Shown here: piece after piece, positions 57,089 to 64,000 of the stretch
How positions within the stretch are numbered: position 1 is the first letter of the stretch
Layout: every line of letters starts with the position of its first letter
Assembly (NCBI RefSeq): GCF_018798885.1
Contig: NZ_CP076361.1
Location: forward strand, 496,001 to 560,000
DNA from: Gemmobacter fulvus
GTDB taxonomy: Bacteria; Pseudomonadota; Alphaproteobacteria; Rhodobacterales; Rhodobacteraceae
Length of the DNA stretch: 64,000 nt
Direction: 5' to 3'
The notes under the pieces: model-generated
Databases searched by the model: none
Told to the model about the DNA's origin: nothing
The model's input: the letters and a program-made list of their open reading frames with translations, nothing else
Program-made: the position numbers and the translations under genes

Positions 57089-57736
57089 TCAGCCCTGCGC
57101 GAGTTCGCCCCCAAGGGCCACAATCATCTGCGAAGCGCGGCTGCGCAAGCCCCCAGGGGCCTCCTGATCGGCAACCAGCGCCTGAAGGGCGGTGATCGCC
57201 TCGGCGGTTTTGCCTTCCTCGACCAGCAGATAGGCAAGCTGTTCGGCGGCCAGCGGGCGGAAGCTGCGCCCCGGCTGGGCCAGCGGCTCCAGTGCGGCGC
57301 GGCGCTCGGCCAGCGGGGCCTCGGTGCCCTGCACGATCACCCGGCGCAGCGTCGCCAGATCGCGCCACAGATCGGGCAGCGTGGCATCCTGCGCCACAGC
57401 CTCAAGCGCCGCAAGCGTGGCCGCCCGATCCTCGACCGGGTCCGAGGCGAGCAGCAGGTTCAGCACCGCCGCCTTTTCGCCCGAGGCCGGGACCGCCGCC
57501 AGAGCCGTGCGGCGGGCTTCGGGCGTTTCGGCCTCCATCCCTGCCAGCAGCGCATCGCCGAAGGCGCGCGCCGCATCCCGCTGGCTTGCCTTGTGCCATT
57601 CGTTAAAGGCCGCGCCGCCGACCGTCAGCACCACCAGCGCAATCCCGATCCAGCCATATTTGCGGAACGCGGCAAACAGCTTGTCGCGGCGCACTTCGTC
57701 TGTGACCTCGTCAATGAAACTTTCGGGGTTGCTCAA
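57089..57736 (-). CDS. YfgM-like TPR protein (DUF2133-type)
   Basis: A 215-aa inner-membrane anchored protein. The N-terminus is cytoplasmic (ESFIDEVTDEVRRDKLFAAFRKYGW), then comes one transmembrane helix (about residues 29-46) and an Ala-rich periplasmic domain of helical TPR-like repeats. In E. coli YfgM, encoded in the same position next to bamB, works with PpiD at the Sec translocon. The assignment rests on the N-terminal pattern, topology and gene order. Confidence 0.8.
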   Translation of the reverse strand: MSNPESFIDEVTDEVRRDKLFAAFRKYGWIGIALVVLTVGGAAFNEWHKASQRDAARAFGDALLAGMEAETPEARRTALAAVPASGEKAAVLNLLLASDPVEDRAATLAALEAVAQDATLPDLWRDLATLRRVIVQGTEAPLAERRAALEPLAQPGRSFRPLAAEQLAYLLVEEGKTAEAITALQALVADQEAPGGLRSRASQMIVALGGELAQG

Positions 57737-57900
57737 AGGGTCTCTCCCATTCTTTCCTTTGTCTTACACGCAAGGCCAAGCCCTTGCCAAGCCCTGCTCC
57801 CCCGGCAGAAGCGGCATCATTCCGCGCAGATTTCGCCAATAATTAACCACATTCACGGAAGATTACTGGTGCAAACGCCAACAATCCTGCCGGGCAGACC

Positions 57901-58815
57901 ATGGATCTTTATACCGCAAGCTATCTGATGATGTTCGTGCTGTTCCTCAGCATCGACTTCGATCTGTTCGGATCGGGCAGCGACGACGACAATGGCCCCA
58001 ATCCGACAGACCCGGAAAACCCGCTGTATGATCCCGAAGCCTATACCGGGCGGGTGGATGGTACGACGGGCGATGATGATCTGGCCGCAGGCGAGGACGA
58101 CCGCGCGCTGGCGTGGTTTCTGGATGCGGGCAATGACACGCTGGATGGATCCGAAGGGTCGGATTACCTCAATGCGGGCGCAGGCGATGATTTTGCCTAT
58201 ATGCGCGAAGGCAATGACATCGCGCTGGGGGGCACGGGCAGCGACACGCTGGATGGCGGCACCGGCAATGATCTGCTGTTCGGCGGCGAGGACAATGACG
58301 AACTGGACGGCAACAGCAATGACGACACGCTCTATGGCGGGGCGGGCGATGATACCCTGCTGGGCGGCAGCGGCGCGGATGAGGTGTTTGGCGGCGCGGG
58401 GGATGACTATCTGTCGGGTCTGGCCGAGGATCTGGGCACCTCGCGCAACAGCAACGTCATTGACGGCGTCGATACGCTGGATGGCGGCGAGGGCGATGAC
58501 ACGCTGTTCCTCGGGGCGGGCGATCATGGCATCGGCGGCGCAGGCGATGACACCTTCCAGCTGGACCACACGCGCGAGGATCTGGACGCGGTGACGCAGG
58601 TGAACGACTTCGGCGCGGGCGATGCGTTGGAACTGCATTATCAGCCCAGCTTCGACGCCGAAGGGAATGAAATCGCGCCAGAAATCAGCGTCAGCCCCAG
58701 CGAGGACGGCACGGCGGGGCTGATCAGTTTCAACGGCACGGTGGTCGCGCAGATCACCGGCGGGCAAGAGCTGACGGCCGAGCAGATCCGCCTCGTGGCC
58801 GCCAGCGACAGCTGA
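57901..58815 (+). CDS. RTX-type calcium-binding repeat protein
   Basis: A 304-aa acidic protein. It begins with a hydrophobic segment (about residues 5-20), then an acidic linker (GSGSDDDNG). About 15 hemolysin-type nonapeptide repeats of form GGxGxDxLx fill residues 55-215 (for example GGAGDDTLLGGSGADEVFGGAG). The C-terminal beta-rich region resembles RTX cap or type I secretion signals. No protease, lipase or pore-forming domain is seen and no type I secretion genes are nearby, so it is not called a toxin. It converges on the ABC exporter with only 3 nt between them. Confidence 0.82.
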   Translation: MDLYTASYLMMFVLFLSIDFDLFGSGSDDDNGPNPTDPENPLYDPEAYTGRVDGTTGDDDLAAGEDDRALAWFLDAGNDTLDGSEGSDYLNAGAGDDFAYMREGNDIALGGTGSDTLDGGTGNDLLFGGEDNDELDGNSNDDTLYGGAGDDTLLGGSGADEVFGGAGDDYLSGLAEDLGTSRNSNVIDGVDTLDGGEGDDTLFLGAGDHGIGGAGDDTFQLDHTREDLDAVTQVNDFGAGDALELHYQPSFDAEGNEIAPEISVSPSEDGTAGLISFNGTVVAQITGGQELTAEQIRLVAASDS

Positions 58816-58818
58816 GCG

Positions 58819-60669
58819 TCAGGCGCCCGCGCGCGCCAGGGGCGGCTCATCCTCATCCGAGGCCTGCATGGCCCACATGGCGGCATAACGCCCGCCATTG
58901 GCCAGAAGATCCTCGTGCCGCCCCCGTTCCACGATCACGCCGCCATCCAGCACCACGATCTGATCGGCATCGGCAATGGTCGACAGCCGGTGCGCAATGG
59001 TGATGACGGTGCGGCCCTGCCCCATTTCCCGCAAGGATGCCTGAATGTCGCTTTCGGTCTGGGTGTCCAGCGCCGAGGTGGCTTCGTCCAAAAGCAGGAT
59101 CGGCGGGTTCTTCAACAGCGTGCGCGCAATGCCCACCCGCTGCTTTTCACCGCCCGACAGTTTCAGGCCGCGCTCACCCACCGTGGTGTCATAGCCATCC
59201 GGCAAGGACAGAATGAACTCATGGATCTTGGCGGCACGCGCGGCCCCTTCGACCTCGGCGCGGCTGGCCTCGGGGCGGCCATAGGCGATGTTGTAATAGA
59301 TCGTGTCGTTGAACAGCACCGTATCCTGCGGCACCACGCCGATCTGCGCGTGCAGACTGTTTTGGGTGATGTTGCGGATGTCCTGCCCGTCAATCGTCAC
59401 CGCCCCCGCCGTCACATCGTAAAAGCGGAACAGCAACCGGCCAATGGTGGATTTGCCCGACCCGGACGGGCCGACCAGCGCCACTGTCTGCCCGGCGGGC
59501 ACATCCAGTGTGATGCCTTTCAGGATCGGGCGCTCTGCATCATAGGCAAAGCGCACATCCTCGAATCGCACATGGCCGCCGCTGACCTTCAGCCGCGTTG
59601 CTCCCGGCTTGTCGGTGATTTCGGCCGGTTGCATCAGCAGGCCGAACATCTGCCCCATGTCGACCAGCGCCTGCCGGATTTCGCGGTAGACCGTGCCCAG
59701 AAAGTTCAGCGGCATGGTGATCTGGATCATATAGGCATTGACCATGACGAAATCGCCGACTGTCAGCAGCCCGGCCTGCACGCCCTGCGCCGCCATCACC
59801 ATCACGATCACCAGCCCGGTGGTGATGATCAGCGCCTGCCCCGCGTTCAGAAAGCTGAGCGATTGCCCGGTTTTCACCGCCGCCGACTCATACCCTTCCA
59901 TCGCGCGGTCATAACGCGCCGCCTCGCGGCTGGCCGCACCGAAATAGCGCACGGTTTCAAAGTTCAGCAGGCTGTCGATCGCCTTCTGGTTCGCGTCGGT
60001 ATCCTGATCGTTCATCTGACGTCGGATCTGCACGCGCCATTCGGTGATCTTGAAGGTGAAGGTCACATAAAGCGCAATCGTGATCACCACGACCGCCATG
60101 TATTGCCAGCCAAACAGCACCGCAAACAGCACCGAGACCATGCTCAGTTCTAGGATCAGCGGCCCGATGGAAAACAGCATGAAGCGCAGCAGGAAATCGA
60201 CGCCCTTCACCCCGCGTTCGATGATCCGGCTCAACCCGCCGGTCTTGCGGCTGATGTGATAGCGCAGCGACAATTGGTGAATATGGGTAAAGGTTTCCAG
60301 CGCCAGCTTGCGCAGGGCGCGCTGCCCCACCCGCACGAACACCGCATCGCGCAATTCGCCAAAGGCCACCGCCCCCAGCCGCGCGATGCCATAGGCCACG
60401 GTCAGCCCCACCGCCGTCAGGCCCAGCAGCGTTGCGGGCGACGGCGCATCGCCTGCAAGCGCATCCACCGCCTGTTTGTAGAAGAAGGGCGTCGACACCG
60501 AGACGATCTTGGCCATCAGCAGCATCAGCATGGCCAGCACAACCCGGCGCTTCACCCAAGTCTCGCCCTTTGGCCAGAGATAGGGCAGCACGCGGCGGAT
60601 GGTGACCATGCCGCTGGTCGACGGCGGCTCGGCGGGGGTCGGACGGTTGGCGGGGATGACGGGTGGCAT
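58819..60669 (-). CDS. Atm1/HMT1-type ABC exporter
   Basis: A 616-aa half-transporter: six transmembrane helices (about residues 40-330) fused to an ABC ATPase (about residues 360-600). Walker A is GPSGSGKST, the signature LSGGEKQRVGIARTLL and Walker B ILLLDEATSALD. The family resemblance is to mitochondrial Atm1 and bacterial Atm1 proteins, which export glutathione-bound sulfur, iron-sulfur or heavy-metal conjugates. It is divergent from an ArsR-type metal regulator 87 nt away, supporting a metal or persulfide link. Confidence 0.88.
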   Translation of the reverse strand: MPPVIPANRPTPAEPPSTSGMVTIRRVLPYLWPKGETWVKRRVVLAMLMLLMAKIVSVSTPFFYKQAVDALAGDAPSPATLLGLTAVGLTVAYGIARLGAVAFGELRDAVFVRVGQRALRKLALETFTHIHQLSLRYHISRKTGGLSRIIERGVKGVDFLLRFMLFSIGPLILELSMVSVLFAVLFGWQYMAVVVITIALYVTFTFKITEWRVQIRRQMNDQDTDANQKAIDSLLNFETVRYFGAASREAARYDRAMEGYESAAVKTGQSLSFLNAGQALIITTGLVIVMVMAAQGVQAGLLTVGDFVMVNAYMIQITMPLNFLGTVYREIRQALVDMGQMFGLLMQPAEITDKPGATRLKVSGGHVRFEDVRFAYDAERPILKGITLDVPAGQTVALVGPSGSGKSTIGRLLFRFYDVTAGAVTIDGQDIRNITQNSLHAQIGVVPQDTVLFNDTIYYNIAYGRPEASRAEVEGAARAAKIHEFILSLPDGYDTTVGERGLKLSGGEKQRVGIARTLLKNPPILLLDEATSALDTQTESDIQASLREMGQGRTVITIAHRLSTIADADQIVVLDGGVIVERGRHEDLLANGGRYAAMWAMQASDEDEPPLARAGA

Positions 60670-60730
60670 TGTCTCTTTCCTTGCCCCTTAGGCGTTGATT
60701 GCCGGGCGGGGCTGGGCTATGCAGGGATAA

Positions 60731-60754
60731 TTCAACATTTCACGAGTAGTTGAA
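60731..60754. promoter_or_regulatory. Operator-like inverted repeat in front of the ArsR gene
   Basis: TTCAAC (60731-60736) and GTTGAA (60749-60754) form a perfect 6-bp dyad with 12 nt between the arms, ending 2 nt before the ATG at 60757. ArsR/SmtB operators commonly have this ATTCAA-N-TTGAA form. It overlaps the ribosome binding site and faces the divergent exporter, so it could control both. Confidence 0.6.
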
Positions 60755-60756
60755 GG

Positions 60757-61152
60757 ATGGAGCGAAGTAAAGTCCTCTCGGCCCTGTCTGCCCTTGCCCA
60801 TGAGGCACGGCTTGATCTGGTGCGCCTGCTGGTGCCCAAGGGCGATGCCGGCATGGCTGCGGGCGATATTGGCCGGGCATTGGGTCTGCCAGCCTCGCGC
60901 CTGTCCTTCCATCTGTCGGCGCTGGAACAGGCGGGGCTGATCCGGTCGCGCCGGGTGTCGCGCAATGTGATCTATACCGCCGATCTGGCCGGGATCGGCG
61001 GCGCGATTTCCTATCTGCTGGCCGATTGCTGCATGGACCACCCGGATGTGCTGGCCTGCTGTGCCGCCAGCGCCACACAGGCGCTGGACCGGGTGGCGGC
61101 GGGCGACAGCGCCCCCCGCCCGCCGCTTACTCCGCCGCCGCAGGAACCGTGA
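60757..61152 (+). CDS. ArsR-family metal-responsive repressor
   Basis: A 131-aa winged-helix repressor (LSALAHEARLDLVRLL, then GRALGLPASRLSFHLSALEQAGLIRSRRVSRNVIY at about residues 46-80). A Cys-rich C-terminal site has CCMDH and, about six residues on, ACC. This resembles ArsR proteins with C-terminal Cys pairs that sense arsenite, so metalloid sensing is likely. It is divergent from the Atm1-type exporter and has a dyad over its start. Its last 26 nt overlap the convergent LysM gene. Confidence 0.88.
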   Translation: MERSKVLSALSALAHEARLDLVRLLVPKGDAGMAAGDIGRALGLPASRLSFHLSALEQAGLIRSRRVSRNVIYTADLAGIGGAISYLLADCCMDHPDVLACCAASATQALDRVAAGDSAPRPPLTPPPQEP

Positions 61153-62431
61153 ACACCTGACCGGGATAGATCAGATCGGGGTTGCGGATCTGGTCCTTGT
61201 TAGCCTCGAACACTTTCACATACATCACGCCATCGCCAAAATTCTCGCGCGCGATGCGCCACAGGGTAAAGCCGGGCTGCACCGTAACCGTCAGCGGCCC
61301 CTCGGGCGCAGCGGCGGGCTGCGCTGCCTGGGCCACGGCCACATCGGGCACCACCGGCTGCGCTTGCGGCACCGCGACGGATTTCGGAACGGGCGTGCCG
61401 CTGGCGGCGGCGGGTTTCATCACGGAGGCCAGCGCCTCCAGCGTTTCGCGCTGGAACGGGGTTTCAAACCGCGCCGTCACCTTGCCCGCCGCATCGAGCT
61501 GATCGGCACGCAGGGTATACAGCCCCGGGGCCACGCCGCGCAGCGTTGTGACCCAGCCCCCCGTTCCCGAAACCAGCGCCTGCCCGGCCTCGGCAGTATC
61601 GAGATAAAGCAGCACCACGGCCCCCGGTGCCCCAAGCCCCGAAAGCTGCACCGCGCCATCCGGCGTATAGGTGATGGCGGCGATGGAGACATCGGCCCCC
61701 GCCGCAGGCGCTGCCCCCTGCAAAACCGTCGCCCCATGATCGCTGAGCAGGATCGCGGTCGGGGCCTGTGGTTCCGCTGTGGCTGTGGCTGTGGCTGCGG
61801 GTGCCGGGGCCTCGGGCGGCGTCACCTCTGGTTGGGCGGCGGGATCTGCTGCTGCGACCACCGGCGGCTCGACCCCGGTTTGCGGGGCCACAGGTTCCAG
61901 CGCCACCGATTGCGTCGAGGCCACCGCCGCCCCATCTGCCACCATCGACAGGGTGATCAGGCGCGGTGCCGCCGATTGCGGCAGCGTGAACAGCGCAGCA
62001 AAACTGCCCGCCCCATCCGCCAGCGCCTGCGCCGCGGCCACACCATCGACCAGCACCGTCACCTCGGCCCCCGGTGCCGCCCGACCCGCCACCAGCGCCT
62101 CGCCCTCGGGCGTGACCCGCACGGTATCAAAGCGCGGCGGCTCGAACGCGGTTTCCGGGGCGGGTTGCACCGCCGGATCGGTGGCGGGCACGGCTGCGGC
62201 CTCCGGCGTAGTCGCAGGCTCTCCGGCGGGCGCAGGCTCTACCGCGGGCGCGCTGGTCGTCTCGGATGTGCCCGTGCTGCCCTCGGGCGTGGGCGACAGC
62301 AGCGCCGCAGGGGCGGCCTCGGGTGCAGGCACCGGGCGCTGCACGAACCACAAGATCCCCACCAGAACCGCCGCCCCCAGCACCAGCAGCCCCGCTTGCC
62401 CCGCCTTGCTCAAACCCGTCTGTGCCGCCAT
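61127..62431 (-). CDS. LysM peptidoglycan-binding protein with inner-membrane anchor
   Basis: A 434-aa protein with one N-terminal transmembrane helix (about residues 10-31). A long Ala/Pro/Glu-rich region (residues 32-110) is followed by beta-rich Ig-like segments (GAEVTVLVDGVAAAQALADGAG and GAVVLLYLDTAEAGQALVSGTGG). A C-terminal LysM domain (about residues 380-432, VQPGFTLWRIARENFGDG to YPGQVFTVP) follows. It should bridge inner membrane and cell wall. Similar architecture is common in Rhodobacteraceae; the function is not established. It is divergent from the LOG-family gene. Confidence 0.85.
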   Translation of the reverse strand: MAAQTGLSKAGQAGLLVLGAAVLVGILWFVQRPVPAPEAAPAALLSPTPEGSTGTSETTSAPAVEPAPAGEPATTPEAAAVPATDPAVQPAPETAFEPPRFDTVRVTPEGEALVAGRAAPGAEVTVLVDGVAAAQALADGAGSFAALFTLPQSAAPRLITLSMVADGAAVASTQSVALEPVAPQTGVEPPVVAAADPAAQPEVTPPEAPAPAATATATAEPQAPTAILLSDHGATVLQGAAPAAGADVSIAAITYTPDGAVQLSGLGAPGAVVLLYLDTAEAGQALVSGTGGWVTTLRGVAPGLYTLRADQLDAAGKVTARFETPFQRETLEALASVMKPAAASGTPVPKSVAVPQAQPVVPDVAVAQAAQPAAAPEGPLTVTVQPGFTLWRIARENFGDGVMYVKVFEANKDQIRNPDLIYPGQVFTVPAAAE

Positions 62432-62527
62432 GCCGATCCCCTTCCCGGCGCCCGCATCCGGCCCCGGCTTCCTTTTTCACAGGAACCTCGATAAACCCGT
62501 GCAAAGCAACTGTTTTCAGGAGGTCCA

Positions 62528-63082
62528 ATGGCTGCGCTGCGTTCCGTCTGTGTCTTTTGCGGCTCGCGCCCCGGCGTGCGCCCGGCCTATGTCCATGCCG
62601 CACGCGAGACGGGCACCATGCTTGCCGCCGAAGGCTGGCGTCTGGTCTATGGCGCGGGCGATGTGGGGCTGATGGGCGAAACCGCCCGTGCCGCCATGGC
62701 CGCAGGGGCCAAGACCATGGGCGTCATCCCGACGCATCTGATGGGGCGCGAGGTCGGCAAACGCGATCTTACGCAACTGGTGATCACCGAAGACATGCAC
62801 GAGCGCAAGAAGGTCATGTTCATGAACTCGGATGCGATCGTAGTGCTGCCCGGCGGCGCAGGCTCGCTGGACGAGTTTTTCGAAGTGGTGACATGGGCGC
62901 AGATCGGCCTGCACCGCAAGCCGATTTTCCTTTTGAACACCGAAGGCTACTGGACACCGCTGAACGCCTTGATCGATCATGTGATCGCCGAAGGCTTTGC
63001 CGCAGATAGCCTCAAGATTCAGTTCAGCACCGTGGCCGATGTGCCCGCGCTGACCGAGGCCCTGCGCGCCGCCCTGTCCTGA
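62528..63082 (+). CDS. LOG-family nucleotide 5'-monophosphate phosphoribohydrolase
   Basis: A 184-aa Rossmann-fold protein (TIGR00730 / cytokinin riboside 5'-monophosphate phosphoribohydrolase family). The N-terminus is VCVFCGSRPGV; the phosphate-binding loop is VYGAGDVGLMG (usually GGG at this site). The catalytic motif is PGGAGSLDEFFEV, where Ser replaces the more common Thr of PGGxGTxxE. An AGGAGG lies upstream of the ATG. Its last 64 nt overlap the convergent RarD-type gene. Confidence 0.88.
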   Translation: MAALRSVCVFCGSRPGVRPAYVHAARETGTMLAAEGWRLVYGAGDVGLMGETARAAMAAGAKTMGVIPTHLMGREVGKRDLTQLVITEDMHERKKVMFMNSDAIVVLPGGAGSLDEFFEVVTWAQIGLHRKPIFLLNTEGYWTPLNALIDHVIAEGFAADSLKIQFSTVADVPALTEALRAALS

Positions 63083-63957
63083 CGCAGCGCCTCGAAGGTA
63101 TAAAGTGCCAGCCCTGCCCAGATCAGGCCAAAGGCCGCCGCATGCCAGCGGGTGAAGGGTTCGGCAAAGACCAGCGTTGCGCAGAGAAACTGCCCGGTGG
63201 GGTTGAGGTATTGCACCACCCCCACCGTCGCCATGCGCACCCGTGCCGTGGCATAGGTGAACAGCATCAACGGCCCGGCAGTCAGCACGCCCGAAAACAC
63301 CAGCAGCAGCGCCGTGGCGGGATCATCGAAGAAATGCCCGCCCGACCGCCCAAATTCCTGCACCTGCCCGCTGCCCGTCAAGCCCAGCCAGATCAGCGCG
63401 AGGGGCACAAGCACCAGCACCTCGGCGGTGACCGAGGGCACCGGTGAGGCCCCCAGCCGCTTTTTCACCAGCCCATAGAGCCCGAAGGTCAGCGCAATCG
63501 CCAGCGCGATCCACGGTGCCACGCGCAGTCCCACCGTCAGCACCAGCACCGCAAGGGCTGCCAGCAGAACCGCCAGCGCCTGCCCCCGGCTCAGCCGCTC
63601 GCCAAATGCCAGAACGCCGATCAGCACCGCCACCAGCGGAAAGATGTAGTAGCCCATCGACGCCTCGACCGTATGACCCGCCTGCACCGAAAAGATGAAC
63701 AGGAACCAGTTGGCCGAGATCATCAGCGCCGCAAAGCCCACCAGAAGCAGCGCCCGCCCGCGCAACAGGCGCGGCAAGCTGCCCAACTGCCCCTGCATCG
63801 CCAACACGGCGGTAAAGATCACCGCCGACCAGAGGGTGCGATGGCTCAACACCTCCAGTGGCGGCACATGGGACAGCTGTTTGTAAAACAGCGGCGAGGC
63901 GCCCCAGATCACCGCGGCCACCACCATGGCCCAGACACCCTTTGTTGCAGCACTCAT
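63019..63957 (-). CDS. rarD: RarD-type DMT-superfamily permease
   Basis: A 312-aa inner-membrane protein with ten helices in two EamA repeats. It has the RarD-like signature near the N-terminus (VIWGASPLFYKQLSHVPPLEVLSHRTLWS) and the C-terminal GVVQYLNPTGQFLCATLVFAEPF. RarD is annotated as a chloramphenicol-sensitive exporter, but its physiological substrate is unknown. The start at 63957 is chosen over a TTG 15 nt upstream. Its tail runs 64 nt into the convergent LOG gene. The remaining 43 nt to the window end hold nothing recognisable. Confidence 0.85.
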   Translation of the reverse strand: MSAATKGVWAMVVAAVIWGASPLFYKQLSHVPPLEVLSHRTLWSAVIFTAVLAMQGQLGSLPRLLRGRALLLVGFAALMISANWFLFIFSVQAGHTVEASMGYYIFPLVAVLIGVLAFGERLSRGQALAVLLAALAVLVLTVGLRVAPWIALAIALTFGLYGLVKKRLGASPVPSVTAEVLVLVPLALIWLGLTGSGQVQEFGRSGGHFFDDPATALLLVFSGVLTAGPLMLFTYATARVRMATVGVVQYLNPTGQFLCATLVFAEPFTRWHAAAFGLIWAGLALYTFEALRQDRAARRASVSAGTSATVLN

Positions 63958-64000
63958 GCCCCTGCCCCCCAATCCGGATACGCCCTTTCTGGCGCAAAGC

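Noticed and set aside
57901-58815. RTX toxin
   Set aside because: Only repeat units and a C-terminal cap are visible; there is no catalytic or pore-forming domain and no secretion or activation genes nearby.

Overview
The window is a GC-rich (about 65%) chromosomal segment of an alphaproteobacterium, most likely a member of the Rhodobacteraceae. The evidence is a ctrA next to a DUF1153/SciP gene, the DUF2849-cysI-cysH-DUF934 sulfite-reduction operon, the uppS-cdsA-dxr-rseP-bamA-skp-fabZ-lpxA-lpxI-lpxB order, and a gene-end repeat that I recall as common in this family. No rRNA, tRNA or CRISPR array was seen. Nearly all of it is ordinary core genome.

Layout. 0-1.5 kb: LuxR-type regulator, cytochrome b561 and a small secreted PepSY protein. 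1.7-7.1 kb: ssb, an acyltransferase-3 membrane protein, sufT/sufA-type Fe-S genes, tpiA, a DMT exporter and a cytochrome P450. 7.3-13.1 kb is accessory DNA. A lower-GC gene that I recognise as DUF2711-like is split by an IS66-family element (7705-12822) flanked by a perfect 8-bp target duplication. The tnpB of that IS is itself split by a 2.6-kb element carrying a DUF5372-like gene, a 67-aa protein and a large serine recombinase. The ends of this inner element are imperfect inverted repeats placed symmetrically around a GG dinucleotide, and deleting it restores a 117-aa tnpB in frame.

13.2-17.8 kb: an Lrp/AsnC regulator divergent from the assimilatory sulfite-reduction operon, then a ferredoxin-NADP reductase. 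17.9-23.7 kb: an alanine-rich repeat protein, infC (apparently starting at AUA), a molybdopterin-binding protein with an XdhC-type factor, and a large OmpA-like protein. 24-32 kb: rpsF-rpsR-rplI, hisI, a NifU-like scaffold, recG-ligA, ctrA and sciP. 32-46.7 kb: mnmA, then the long minus-strand envelope cluster from pyrH and frr down to lpxB (undecaprenyl-PP, CDP-diacylglycerol, isoprenoid, site-2 protease, BAM and lipid A genes), then miaA.

46.8-54.1 kb: an AraC-type regulator and a complete peptide-type ABC importer (Tat-exported binding protein, two permeases, one fused double ATPase). 54.2-57.7 kb: a YfgM-like protein, bamB and der in the same order as in E. coli. 57.9-64 kb: a small RTX-repeat protein, an Atm1-type ABC exporter divergent from an ArsR regulator with an operator-like dyad, a LysM protein, a LOG-family hydrolase and a RarD-type permease.

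The most interesting feature is the three-level nesting at 7.3-13.1 kb. The inner element sits in the codons for the conserved RGDR motif of IS66 tnpB, which suggests a recombinase element whose attB lies in the most conserved part of a widespread transposon gene.
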